DNA of 64,000 nucleotides, taken from positions 27,772,818 to 27,836,817 of the forward strand of contig JBCFYV010000100.1 in assembly GCA_039000515.1 (NCBI GenBank), in the 5' to 3' direction. The stretch comes from Timema cristinae. Taxonomy: Eukaryota; Arthropoda; Insecta; Phasmatodea; Timematidae. The position numbers and the translations under genes were made by a program. Shown piece by piece: positions 10,665-21,504 of this stretch (positions are counted from its first letter, which is position 1; every line of letters starts with the position of its first letter). Under the pieces are notes generated by a model. It had not been told where the DNA came from. It saw nothing but the letters and a program-made list of their open reading frames with translations, and did not search any database.

Positions 10665-10860
10665 TAATAATAGGGAAAATATGAGTCTAGAATTTAGAGT
10701 AAATTGTACCCTCATTTTCGAAGAGAAAGAGTGGTAGGCCAAATAGAAAAATACACCTTAGTACACCGACCACGAATCAAGCCCTGAATTCCTCATCAAC
10801 TTGAAACTAGATAAGACTAGACTGGCACCTTTACCCACGTGTCCACAAGTGCGGACTACT
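10665..10860 (-). mobile_element. SINE-L relative with variant head, minus strand
   Basis: Body words TGTACCCTCATTTTCG and GAGTGGTAGGCC, and a reversed head ending CCACGTGTCCACAAGTGCGG. The same head variant (minus-strand CACTTGTGGGCGAGTGG) appears at 17985-18170 and 48840-48957, so it is a real subfamily. Confidence 0.6.
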
Positions 10861-10914
10861 TAAGTTTAAAAAAATATATATTAATTTGACTGGCAAACTC
10901 AATGATAAGATGGC

Positions 10915-11110
10915 ATTGGGAATACCTAGAATATAAATGAAAGAGATAGGGTGTGATGAGGTGGACTGGATAGAACTATCTTAAGGTGGGGAGAGGATGT
11001 AATGAGGTGGACTGGATAGTACTAGTAAAGATAGGGATATATGGTGTACTTTTGTAAGTGTGAAATGACATTTCCAATTCCCAATGCCATAGAGTAAATA
11101 AGCAAGCGGG
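10915..11110 (+). pseudogene. RTE-type LINE, C-terminal fragment (two repeat units)
   Basis: Translated with frame changes it gives KEIGCDEVDWIEL and KDRDIWCTFVSVK, the C-terminal end of the RTE-type endonuclease/reverse transcriptase polyprotein (family pattern DLKEIGxxxxDWxELAQDRDRWR, then VMNxRVP). The DNA word GAGGTGGACTGGATAG occurs twice, so the copy already holds two units of the array found at 56370-57056. It is 5'-truncated, frameshifted and dead. Confidence 0.75.
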
Positions 11111-12883
11111 TAAGTAATGTTGTCTCGCACGCATGTCATACATCAACATTTTTACTCACGTTTGAATTTTGGAAATGTTTTTCCTTTATTTACTGCTTAT
11201 ATCCATCGTTTTTGACATGATAGGGCATATTTGAATACAAAGGATATATGTTTTATAATTTACGAGTATAGTAGGATAGCGTGTCTCAAGTGGATTTCTC
11301 ATGATGAGATACATCGGTATTAAATAATTAACTAAGCTAATACCGCCCAACGAAACTCCAAACGTAAATGTGTATTCTATTAAGGATACACAACTGTTTG
11401 TGGAAAGGTAAAATACCCCCCCCCCCCCCCTCTTCTGCTAAACCCAAGAGAATTCAAAGTGACATCTAGCTCTGCCTATTCACATGAACCCTCCCCTCTA
11501 CCCCCATGACAGGGGTTGAGTACGTATGGTGTGTGTCCAACCCCCCCCCCCCCCCTCTCTATCTGTATGGCACCGGGCTGTCAGGTCGAGAAAGGCACAT
11601 GCCCAACTGTTTCATGAATGTCACTCGTACGTCACCTATTCTCTGGAGGTGGATGGGAGAGGGGGGATAGCGGGGATAAAGGGTGGGTGGGGGTAAAAAC
11701 AATGTACGGTTTAAAGAGATAGAAAACACACACAAAAAAAAAAGTTGCAGTTTTACCTCTCACTACCCCCTCACACATCCAAAAAAAAAAGTAATTAATT
11801 TTTTCTTTTATTTAAAAATTTCTGAGCTATTTTGGCTTGAGCTCGGTGTAAAGTGGATGGAAAGATTAACTACAGGTATTGTACACTGGTTAGGTTTCGA
11901 AATGTTACAAATATAATTACAGAGGGTGAGATAAATTATATGTTGAGCCTCGTTTTGTATGTTAAGAGGTTTGAAAGTTACAGTAAAATTTTAAATACTC
12001 GTATGATTGTTGTAAAAGTTACTATATCTACTTTCATGTATTCATACGTCAAATCATGTGATTCACAGCTGTCACTTTAGATACATATTATCAATACCTA
12101 TAAAATATTACTTATAAAATAATGAGATGATTTTAATGTTAACCGAAAAAAAAAACTATTTTGGTATTTTCTAAAAGGACCTTCATTTGATACTTGGAAA
12201 GTAGTATTCAATATAAAAAAAAAGCGTCGGTTTAATCTGGTTTTCTTTCTTTTACAGAGGTTGGTGGAATCTTATATCAAGATGTTTTTATCCTGGTATG
12301 GCTTACCTACTCTCTATCCATGAAAATGATTATACATTTCCTTTATACAGTACCTTACCCAACCCAGCCCCACTAGTGTAGAAATAAGGAGAGCCAGAAC
12401 CAGTAAAAATAAGTGAATATGAGCGTCTGAGAGTCTATGAAATACTGTAGTTGATTTTGATCCACTTATAATTTACCAAGAGCAATTTGAAACTAAATCG
12501 AAATTCTATCCAAATACATTTATTTATATTTTAGACGTATTCTTTTGATCTATAATTCAGAGAAATTCCCAAAGAGCTAGTTTCACATTGTTAGAATTTA
12601 TTTATTTGTTTTTAAGAAAATCTTAAATTAATTATGAATTTTTATTTGAATTATTTCTCTTTAAATAGATCAAACTTATATCCAATCTAACCCTTCCAAA
12701 TATATTAAAGTGAAAATGATTAGTTATTCTGTTTGGCTAAGTGAAAGATAGTAAGTTTAATTTAAATTGAGATTAACTAATTAAAATAGAGTATTTAATT
12801 AGTATTAGGAACTTAATAATGTATCTTTTGGTTAAAATCCTAGTAATGGAGGCAATCTGCCTTATGAAATGAGGTAGATAATC
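11111..12883. other. AT-rich DNA with two long C tracts
   Basis: Poly-C runs of about 15-18 bp lie near 11415-11432 and 11540-11555, about 125 bp apart, each ending in CTCT. Frames at 11683-11916 and 11853-12080 have no recognisable motif. About 12000-12110 resembles 21080-21190 (shared TCAAATCAT.TGAT and CAGCTG.CACTTT), an unnamed dispersed repeat. Confidence 0.5.
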
Positions 12884-12897
12884 TAGTATATCTGAAA

Positions 12898-13151
12898 CCC
12901 GCCTCGTTGGCGTAGTTGGCAAACGCGCTTGTCGTGTTGAGCTCGACTGCTGAGGACGAGGTTCGAATCTCGGTCGGGTGAACTGGGGGTGGTTTTTCCT
13001 AAATGGTTTTCCACTCTCCCTCCACGCAAATGCGGATTCACCTCCTCTAATTCAACCTTCCCAATTCCTAATCCATTATCGTAATTAGTACTTAAAGCGT
13101 ATAACCCGAACGGGTAGTAAGACGCGATGCTAAATATTAATATTAATTAAT
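12898..13151 (+). mobile_element. SINE-A, with perfect 14 bp target duplication
   Basis: TAGTATATCTGAAA is present at 12884-12897 and 13152-13165. The head lacks a few bases between GAGGACG and AGGTTCG relative to the 3291 copy. The tail ends ATGCTAAATATTAATATTAA rather than in pure (TAA)n. Confidence 0.92.
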
Positions 13152-13464
13152 TAGTATATCTGAAAACAGTATACATCGCTACCTCCATTCAAAAAAATAC
13201 TAAGTACACCACGTTAACAATTTGTGTCATGGCCTGATTCGGTGTCCTCATGGTCTAAGGCCGGGGTCATTGGCAGATACTTAAAAAGTGTAAACAAATT
13301 CACGAGCTAACCAGATTAAAAATTTGTCTTAAAGCATGTTATTGTAACATGCTATCAAACCTTTACTTAATGGGGGGTGAACTATGTGAGTCGGAAATGA
13401 TGTAAACATATTAGTAAATGCACGAAAATGAACTTTTTAATGCTAATAAATACAATAATGACAA

Positions 13465-13762
13465 CCTTTGTGGTCCAGTAATCAGAGTTACTGTCTTTAG
13501 ATCCAGAGGTCTCTGGTTCATCAACAATTTTTCTGTGAGGCAGTGGCTTTTTTGGGGACGGAGTAAACTCAGCATCGTGAGGATAAACGAGGAGATACTT
13601 GAATAAATAAGTAGCAGTTACGGTCCACAAAACTGAGATTAACGACCGGTGGGTTCGTTGTGCTGACCATATGACACCCTCTATCCACAAATGTTGGCAA
13701 TACCTTTGCCAACATACGATGACCGCTCAGTCGGTATAGCTCACTGCGGGCTGTTACCATGG
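13465..13762 (+). mobile_element. SINE family E, plus strand
   Basis: Starts TTTGTGGTCCAGTAATCAGA, passes AGATCCAGAGGTCTCTGGTTC and the body GAGTAAACTCAGCATCGTGA, and ends near CTCAGTCGGTATAGCTCACT. It matches reversed copies at 21185-21480, 25748-26052 and 55985-56252. A small palindrome TGTTGGCAATACC/TTTGCCAACAT sits at 13692-13716. The 102-codon and 63-codon minus-strand frames here are repeat read-through. Confidence 0.65.
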
Positions 13763-13879
13763 ACTTTTTGGAGAAAATACAAGGTTGATTAATTTCTTGA
13801 ATAAAACGATACTAAAATATAAAAAAAACTGTGTGTGAACATAATGAGAAGAAGGGCATTAACTTTTAGTTACAATTAT

Positions 13880-14163
13880 TATTATTATTATTATGATTAT
13901 TATTATTAATAGCACCGCGTCTTACTACCCGTTCAGGTTATACGCTGTGTAATGGAAGGGTGATGGTGAGATGAAATGGAAGACCTACTGTTTAACGTGG
14001 AATCCGAACCACGGTGGAGGCCTGGCACTCAACACATTCACAAGATGTCTTGTCAGAGGTAAAGGAAGGGTTTGGTAATCAGATAAATCTGTGCCGGGAC
14101 CAAGGATTGAGCCCCGGACCCCAGCTCAGAAGTCCGACACCTTACCCCTAGACCGTAAGGTAA
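13880..14163 (-). mobile_element. SINE-B, minus strand, full length
   Basis: (TTA)n tail, GCACCGCGTCTTACTACCCG, body and head to CCCTAGACCGTAAGGTAAC. Part of the tail (ACTTACGCTAA) is missing. The 72-codon frame over its left end is not a gene. Confidence 0.85.
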
Positions 14164-15017
14164 CATTTTTATTAAAAATGGTTTTCGTGTTTGTTGAGTA
14201 GCTTGTCCCTCCCATTCAAATGCAGATATAAAAATGTTCATTTGTGAACTTACTTTGTATTTGTTTTTCATCTCTTCAGCTGAAAATGATGACTCACACT
14301 GTTTGTAGAACAGAACAATGCATTCAATTGTATTGCAAAAGAACTGGATAATTTTTCTGTATAAAAGCTACAACGTTCTGAATCAAGAAATCACTGGACA
14401 ATATATTGGTTCAAGTCGTATCCACCACAACTACAGAAGTGATATCGAAACTTACCAATGCCCCATTTTCTTCTGTGTACGTCCCGACTCTCCCTCTCTC
14501 TCCCAGCAACGACTGACCATCACGCACTTGTTGATTAAACTGGAGGCGTGAGGCCAAGAGGTGCATCAACTTGGATATTCACAGAGGATGCCGGGAAGAA
14601 AAATGTGTGACGTCTACAGCCTAAAATTTTGCGTTTTACATAAAAATAACTGTTCTAGAATCGTATAGATGCTGCTCGTCACATATTTCCCATACTTGAT
14701 TACCCCTTCCCCCTCGTTTGTTGTCTATCCATCTCTTATGTGTGACCCCTACCACCCCCTCCCCTTTTTGAGCCACAGATTAGCAAATAAATACTGCCAG
14801 TGTTCAAGCCACTCTTGGCAGGATAAAAACCATCCGGGGCACATCTAGGTGTCAAATATAAGATGTAAGCTTCAAAATTATTTCTCGGACATTATTATGC
14901 AAAATTTCTTTTCGGCTATTTATTATGGATTTAACTCTGAAACCTTTTGCTCTATAATTTTGGTCATTCTTAAAATTCTTTAAATTCAATCGTCTAGTTT
15001 TGGGAAATATTTCAAGA
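14164..15017. other. Unassigned DNA
   Basis: The 77-codon frame at 14318-14551 and the 65-codon frame at 14852-15049 carry no recognisable motif. No splice structure or homology could be seen by eye. Confidence 0.4.
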
Positions 15018-15262
15018 TATTTAAATTTAAATTTATTTAACTTGTTCAAATCTTTGACATTATGAAGTCATGTAGGTTTGACAAATATTTAAATATTTAA
15101 ATTTAAAGTTTATTTAACTTGTTCAAATCTTTGATATTATGAAGTCATGTAGGTTTGACAAATATTTAAGATTATTAAATTTAAAATTTATTTAACTTGT
15201 TCAAATCATTGATATTATGAAGTCATGTAGGTTTTACAAGTATTTAAAATATTTAAACTTAA
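15018..15262. repeat. 77-78 bp tandem repeat, three copies
   Basis: CTTGTTCAAATCTTTGACAT recurs starting at 15041, 15118 and 15196, each followed by TATGAAGTCATGTAGGTTT and an ATATTTAAA-rich segment. The spacing is 77 then 78 bp. Confidence 0.9.
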
Positions 15263-16185
15263 AAAGTTATTCTTTTGGTGCTATGATTTTTTTGTTTGTT
15301 TAATGGTGATGTCATTTAGACATGGTAATTTTTAATACTTTCCTTTTACATATTAGGTTAATATAATAATTTAGATATGAGACCATTTATTAAATTTAAA
15401 TTAAAAATATTCACTTGGTGCTATTAGTATTATGATAATACTATGATGTCGATAGACAGAGCAAATTAATATACATATATTTACATCATAAATTCTACTT
15501 TGCTCAGTACCTTTTATATTGTTTTATTGAAGTAATGGTGAGCTACATCCATTATTTATGAAATTCGGAGACCCTTTTGAGTTCTATTATACGAGAATAT
15601 AACCATATCTTATAGTGGGAGTTCATCAGATTATTTTTTATTTAGTTAAAGTCCATCTGATATTGAATTCTCATCATTTTTATATCATCCAAGCATTATA
15701 ATAAATAAAGGTTGTTTATTGTGAGTCCTTTGGACGAGTGAACTATTATTTTCATTAAGCCATTTTTGAAATTATTGATAGTTTTAATTATGTTGGTGAG
15801 ATATATATCTATTTGTTATTGATTAAATAAAATTATTCTAATCCAGTTATCTGGCAATGTGTTCACGAGTGGGTTTGGATATCATGATTGTATATATTAT
15901 TTCATAATATATGCTTTTTGGACGTCCTATCGGCTCACACTTCATTAATCTTTTCTTTATCAATTTACCTTGTCACTTGTATACCGTTTTGATTCTGGAA
16001 AAGGGAAAAAGGGGCATACAGAATGAAAACAAAAAATATCCTAAGTTTTGGGCAATATTCTTGGACGATAGGGTCATAAAAGAGCAACATACATTCTTGT
16101 GCGATCTATCGAAAATGTCGACGCAAATTTTATAGTTCCCGCGATATAACGTTTATTTGCACGGTAAAATGTCAACCTCGAAATT
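15263..16185. other. AT-rich unassigned DNA
   Basis: No repeat head, tail or convincing coding pattern. The 74-codon frame at 15911-16135 shows no motif. Confidence 0.4.
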
Positions 16186-16335
16186 GGCTGGATAGGAGAT
16201 CGGTTTGAATCTGTGCGTATAGATTGAAGTGGTTTCCGACATACATTTTCAACTCTACATCCACCAAATACGGTAACTCTAAATTAACCTATTCAGTTCT
16301 ACACATTTACGTAAGAATAGCGTGATAGAAGCAGG
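16186..16335 (+). mobile_element. Very degenerate SINE-L, plus strand
   Basis: Only weak matches remain: GGTTTGAATCTGTG (B-box position), GTGGTTTCCGAC and CAACTCTACATCCACC in the order of the SINE body. Confidence 0.35.
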
Positions 16336-17984
16336 ACTCGTGATAAAACATATAACAGCAACGGCATTTCTGAACATCGTTCGGGTAAATATAGTTAAAT
16401 ATTGCTAGCCTAGGTGGTTTTAGAAGTGCAGAAGCATTGAATCAAACAGTATTAGGTACGTGTGTTAGTGGTCTGAGTGTTCGGTAAACGGCTACGTAGA
16501 ACTGCGCCGTGGGTTTACATCCACCAATTGCAATTTTTAAAACTATACATGTTTCAATACGATTTTTTTGAAGATTATTCGATTTGCTACTAAAATGGTC
16601 GCAGCAATGCACTAACATTCGAAGGCCTCATTTTTATCTTCTTTTCTAAACCCGAATAACCTAATCTAACCTAGCCTAAACAATCAAACCAACTAACCTA
16701 ATCGTAGAAATTTACCTTATAATTGTTTATAGATGGAAATTCCAAGAGTTTGGCCTCGCGTGAGAGCAAAAGAAAGATGATGAAATTTAAACTAACAGAG
16801 CTTTACTTTTAGGTGAACAAAATCCTCTCCTCACAAATAAACGATATGAAGGAATACGGACGAATATTCCACGGCCCAGAAAAAGGTCTGATTTCAAATC
16901 CAACGGATGCATGTCCTACGTTACCGAGAAAACCCCTAAGGTATCATCTGGGAGGAGTTCAGAAATTATTTAATAGGTGAGTTTTAATTTGTATACAATA
17001 ATACACATTCTAAAGAAAAAAACCCAGATAAATTTCAGCCTTAGTTCAAAGAATATCTTTACAAAATTTCGTCAAAATTGGTTCACTAATTTGGTAGTAA
17101 TCACGAAACAAATATATATATACAGATTAAATGCCAAACGGTTGAGTTAAAACAGTACATGGCTTCAATTAGTCAGTAGGATATTTATTTCTATTGGAGT
17201 GTCTTAAATTCATCTACACGTAGGCATTACTCGTAATACCAGGTATTTAATTTATTTCTTAGAAATTCTCGGTTCTTAGCCACTATGATGTTATGTTATT
17301 TGATTCCTTTTTTCCGATTTCCCCTCAGTCAAGGATGCCTACACATTTAATTAAATCTCACCGTTAACTTTATTTGACATTCCAAACACTGAATTTTAAC
17401 AAATAAATCCTTTTTATTAAACAAAAAAATATAGCATTTAAACTAAACTATTCCCCTTTAAGCTAAGCATACAGTGCATTTATTTCTTAAATATTCCTCG
17501 CTATCAATCAATATACATGACATTTAAAAAACATTAAATATAATTCAAAATATGTATACAAAAATACTACGAGATTTGAATAAATAAATATTGAAATATT
17601 TTAAAGAAAAGCTGTGAAATATGCAAAGAGAGAAGGCAAAAGGGGAAAAAGTGTTTGTAAAAATAGAAGACAAAACCTGTCCAAAGCAAATTCTCAGGAA
17701 TGAAAGAAGTGAAGAAAAGATGGCGATAAAGAGCGAATACTTATAGAAATTGAAACATGTCAGAGTAGAGTCTAGAATATGAAGTGAGTGAGGAAAAGGT
17801 AGATAGGGGTGGGGGATGTTTTGAATTAAACACCCCCCCCCCCAAAAAGGAAGATTCTTAGAATAAATGTAGTTGGAAATAAACTATTTTTTAATTTCGT
17901 TTGTCTCAATGAAAGTTTTTGAACATATTTCACTCCTTCTATGGCTCTTATTGCCCGTCTAGCATACCCAACATGTAAAAATAA
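16336..17984. other. Unassigned DNA with LINE-like 3' wording
   Basis: Near 17060-17125 the words TTTCGTCAAAATTGGTTCAC and CGAAACAAATATATATATAC resemble 3' ends common in old insect LINE copies. A C tract lies at about 17834-17846. A tRNA-like head without a body may lie near 16463-16520 (GTTAGTGGTCTGAGTG, GGGTTTACATCC). Confidence 0.35.
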
Positions 17985-18170
17985 TAGGGTTGGGAAAAGA
18001 AATGTAGGTTTTAAGTACGTATATCCGCATTTGCATGGAGGTAGAGTGGTAAGTCGCTGAGAATGAAAACCACTCGCTACACACGGTCAAGATGCAGACC
18101 TCGAGCTTTCCATCATGGGCAAACCAGACAAGACGAGACGGAAGCCTTTGTCCACTCGCCCACAAGTGAG
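17985..18170 (-). mobile_element. SINE-L relative with variant head, minus strand
   Basis: ATATCCGCATTTGCATGGAGG in part, GAGTGGTAAG, then a reversed head ending TTTGTCCACTCGCCCACAAG. Same head variant as at 10665 and 48840. Confidence 0.6.
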
Positions 18171-18612
18171 GGTGAAATTAGACTTAATTATTCATTACCG
18201 ATGCTTCGTCTAACCTGTAATATAAGTTCACTCAACACAATTATTGACTATAAGTCATATATTCAATTTTTATAAACAAAAGATTGTTTGCTCATCTCGT
18301 AAGCTCGGTATGTCCTTCTAAAATATTGTGCTATCTCAAGTATTCCTTGGTAAAACATTTCTATTCGTTGTCAAGTGGACGTTATCAATACAAACCTTTT
18401 CCCCTTATTCACCGCTTTATGAAAATTGTGCGTTTTCAACGCTTATGATTATCGATCTTCCTGGAGTACTATTTATTTATTTAATAAATCTAGTACTCGG
18501 GCTATATGTTTATATACTCACTACGCTTATGTGTTGGGGGTGAATAAGGTTGTGTATAGAGGAAGAGCACCCACATGTGTGTGGATAAAGAATGGTAAAC
18601 CCTTTAGGGAAA

Positions 18613-19168
18613 CCCACGTCAGTGGCGTAGTCAGCTAACGTGCTTGTTTCGTGTTATTATTATTAGCACCGCGTCTTACTACCCGTCTCGGGTTATACGC
18701 ACTTACGCTAATGTGTAATGGTAGGGTGATTGTGAGATGAAATGGAGGACCTACAGTTTAACGTGGGATCCGAACCACGGTGGCGGCCTGGCATTCCCCA
18801 CATTCACAAGATGTCTTGTCAGAGGTGTAGGAAGGGTTTGGAAATCAGATAAATCTGTGCCGGACCGAGGATTGAACCCCGGCCGCCAGCATAGAAGTCT
18901 GACACCTTACCCCTAGACCACTTGTTTCGTGTTGACTAGACTTTCGAGGAAGAGGAGATATAGGTTTGTTTCTCGCTTGGTTGAACTAGGGATGGGGTTG
19001 GGGTGTCCTAAAGGTTTTCCATTCTTCCTCCTCGAAGATGCATGCTAACTTCTTTTATATTAAATCTTCCCAATTCCTAGCCCATTAGCGTGGTTAGTAA
19101 TTAAGCGTAAGGCCCAGATGGTTAGTAAAACGCGATGATAAATAAAAAATAATAAAAAATAAAAAATA
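18613..19168 (+). mobile_element. Middle SINE-A of the nest, plus strand
   Basis: Head CAGTGGCGTAGTCAGCTAAC at 18619, interrupted at 18656-18920, then GACTAGACTTTCGAGGAAGA, body and tail to 19168. The duplication of the outer target, TAGGGAAA, is at 18605-18612 and 19169-19176. The insertion point is the A-rich linker (reversed TTTTTCCTAAA) of the outer SINE. Confidence 0.87.
18656..18920 (-). mobile_element. Inner SINE-B of the nest, minus strand
   Basis: Flanked by a perfect 13 bp duplication, CTTGTTTCGTGTT, at 18643-18655 and 18921-18933. The target lies inside the middle SINE's head. It is slightly 5'-truncated and starts at TGGTCTAGGGG on the minus strand. Confidence 0.95.
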
Positions 19169-19399
19169 TAGGGAAAAAAAATTCAGTACACCCAACTAAG
19201 ATATAAACCCCAATCTCCTCGTCATCTGCAGTTCAGTCTATTGCGGAGTAACGCCTTAGATCATGCGTCCATTGAAGCAGGTCCTCAAAACTCAAAACCT
19301 TAGTAGACACTTCATATATCTACACTTTAAAATATATTTATATGCTAGACACAATGTGGAGATTGGTAATATTTTAAAAACAAAAAATATCAACGGTTG

Positions 19400-19545
19400 T
19401 ATGGTTTAAGGAGTCACTTTCACAACATAGTGGATTTCTGGTTACGGGATGGGTGGAGTTCGTATCCTGGCTGAATGTACCGGGGTTGATACTTCCTAAA
19501 TGCCCCCCCCCCCCTTCTCCCTTTCCCTCCATAGTAATGGAGGTA
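19400..19545 (+). mobile_element. Degenerate SINE-L head and body, plus strand
   Basis: GGTTTAAGGAGTCACTTTCA, GAGTTCGTATCCTGGCTGAA and ACTTCCTAAATG keep the SINE order. A C tract of about 14 bases (19502-19515) lies in the linker position. Confidence 0.45.
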
Positions 19546-19701
19546 CAATAAACTTATCTGACAATTGGCAAGCTACCTTGCTCATGGACGTAAGAAAACA
19601 CTTGTACAAGTTAATGTACTGTACATGATCAGCGAAGCTTACAAGATGGAAACGATTATTGGTTACGGTTGTAAGCCGTATCAAGTATCATATCCGCAAA
19701 T

Positions 19702-20066
19702 TTTGAAAAAAAAAATTATATCTGTATACGCGAATAGAACTCGAAACCTTTAATATAGTGGACCAATAATCTAACACTGAGCTATCCAGGATTCGTTCCG
19801 TACTTAGGGTAATTATTCACTCGTAGTTTAAGGCAGAGCCTGTGATGGACGTGTGGATATCGTTAACAAAAAATAAAGTAACCATTGGCTATGGTATCTG
19901 ATTGCTTTTTTGTTGATGATATCCACATAACCATCACAGACTCTGCCTTAAATTATGAGTAAAGGATGAGCATGGGACGAATCCTGGATAGCTTAGTGGT
20001 AGATCGATTGTGATTCAGGCCAAGGTTCCCGGGTTTGATGTCCGTGTCCAGGTATAATTTTCAACA
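19702..20066. mobile_element. Family G foldback element (copy 2), uninterrupted
   Basis: Left arm 19702-19874 and right arm 19906-20066 are inverted copies around a loop of about 31 bp. Pairs of words include GATATCGTTAACAAAAAA with TTTTTTGTTGATGATATC, AAGGCAGAGCCTGTGATGG with CCATCACAGACTCTGCCTT, and GAGCTATCCAGGATTCGTTCC with GGACGAATCCTGGATAGCTT. Each arm ends with the tRNA-like unit pointing outward: ATCCTGGATAGCTTAGTGG, then GGGTTTGATGTCC, then GTGTCCAGG. Acceptor-like CCTGGAT can pair with GTCCAGG. It has no coding capacity. Confidence 0.75.
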
Positions 20067-20104
20067 TTTACCAATTACCTGTTCAGTTACACTTTGGTAT
20101 ATAT

Positions 20105-20385
20105 TATTATTATTATTATTATCATTATTAGCACCGCGTCTTACTACCCGTTCGGGCTATGCGCACTTACGCTAATGTGTAATGGTAGGGTGATTGTGAG
20201 ATGAAATGGAGGACGTGGGATCCAAACCACGGTGGCGACCTGCATTCCTCACATTCACAAGATGTCTTGTCAGAGGTGAAGGAAGGGTTTGGAAATCAGA
20301 TAAATCTGTACCGGGACCAAGGATTGAACCCCGGACCCCTAGGAAAGAAATTCGACACCTTAAGCCTAGACCGCCAGGTCACCGT
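20105..20385 (-). mobile_element. SINE-B, minus strand
   Basis: (TTA)n tail at about 20102-20125, GCACCGCGTCTTACTACCCG, then body and full head to CCAGGTCACC. About a dozen bases of the body are missing after GAAATGGAGGAC. Two overlapping plus-strand frames of 64 and 69 codons are repeat read-through. Confidence 0.88.
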
Positions 20386-20439
20386 TCATATTCATTATAA
20401 TCTAACTTAATACTAGGACAGGCGCAACATCCAGTCCCC

Positions 20440-20577
20440 AGTCGTTAATGTATCAATGTGAAAGGGTAAACCCATATTTCACCAATGATAAATTTTCGGC
20501 CATGCAGGAAATCAAACCAGGGACCCTTAACTCAGTAGGTAGACACGTTACCAGCTGAGATAAGATGTCGGATTTAT
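20440..20577 (-). mobile_element. SINE family D, minus strand
   Basis: AAATTTTCGGCCATGCAGGA, AATCAAACCAGGGACC, AACTCAGTAGGTAGACACG and GCTGAGATAAGATGTCGG, as in the copies at 1925 and 10410. It lies about 55 bp beyond a SINE-B head. Confidence 0.6.
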
Positions 20578-20869
20578 GAAATGATGGGCACAGGGGAAAA
20601 AAATAAGCGTAAAGTCAAATTTTAACTCAATTTGAATTAGTATTTTTATATGTTAGAAAATCATAAGACCTTTATATTTTCAAATGCACTTCAAATTATA
20701 TTTAAAAAGTGGTCTCTATCATATTAAAAAAATAAATTGATTTGTTGGGATCCTTATGAGATTTGAGATATAGAAGTTGCTATCCCGGAAAATGTGTGAA
20801 ATGAGACTTGCTCTTTATTTTTCTAGGTCCTTAAATTTGTGTGTAGTGTGATCAGGAAACTAGTTAGGT

Positions 20870-20990
20870 ATAGGCATCTAGTACATTCACCCGGGATTAA
20901 AAACCTGACAGTCACGTCACAAACCTAATCAAACGAGATGAGACTGACACCTTCGTAAGATGAATGCCCACCATTTCAGATAGGAAACCA
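20870..20990 (-). mobile_element. SINE-L-like head fragment, minus strand
   Basis: Only the reversed B box region (CCGGGATTAAAAACCTGAC) and a reversed head with GAGACTGACACC remain. Confidence 0.4.
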
Positions 20991-21184
20991 CTGTTAACAT
21001 TAATATTGAGTTAATTTGAGATGTTTGGACGAATAAAATACACTACTTTAATAATGACTCAGAAAGGAAATAATAAATCTGAAAGTTATAAAAGTTACTA
21101 AAACCAGTTTTATTTATTCAATCGTCAAATCATATGATCTGCAGCTGCCACTTTTTCTAGATAAATGCCTATAAAAATATCTAT

Positions 21185-21480
21185 GACGTCATCCGGCAAT
21201 CGAGCCATAGCGAACGAGCTGCCACCGTTTGTTAGCGAAGATATCGCCATTCTGTGAATAGAGGGTGTCACGTGGTTAGCATGGCCATTAATCTCAGTTT
21301 TTTAGAACGTAGCCACAATTTTTTCATTGAAGTGTCACCTCATTTATCCTCACGAAGCTGAGTTGACCTTATTCCAGACCCAATGATTCACAGAAAAATC
21401 TGGAAGCTCCAGGGATCGAACCCGAGATCTCCAAATCTATATCGGGAGCTCTGAACACTAGTAAGAACTCAGATGGGGTC
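21185..21480 (-). mobile_element. SINE family E with long target duplication
   Basis: Body CGAACGAGCTGCCACCGTTT, TCCTCACGAAGCTGAGTTGA and reversed head GGATCGAACCCGAGATCTCC. The flanks at 21163-21184 and 21481-21504 are nearly the same: AAATGCCTATAAAA followed by ATATCTAT, the right copy two bases longer. This defines both ends of family E, giving about 296 bp. Confidence 0.8.
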
Positions 21481-21504
21481 AAATGCCTATAAAATAATAT
21501 CTAT

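Larger units (their letters stand above)
18495..19281 (-). mobile_element. Outer SINE-L of a three-level nest, minus strand
   Basis: Left part 18495-18612 ends at TTTAGGGAAA. The right part resumes at 19169 (TAGGGAAAAAAAATTCAGTA) and ends with the reversed head (GCCTTAGATCATGCGTCCAT). Between them is a plus-strand SINE-A, itself split by a minus-strand SINE-B. Confidence 0.85.
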
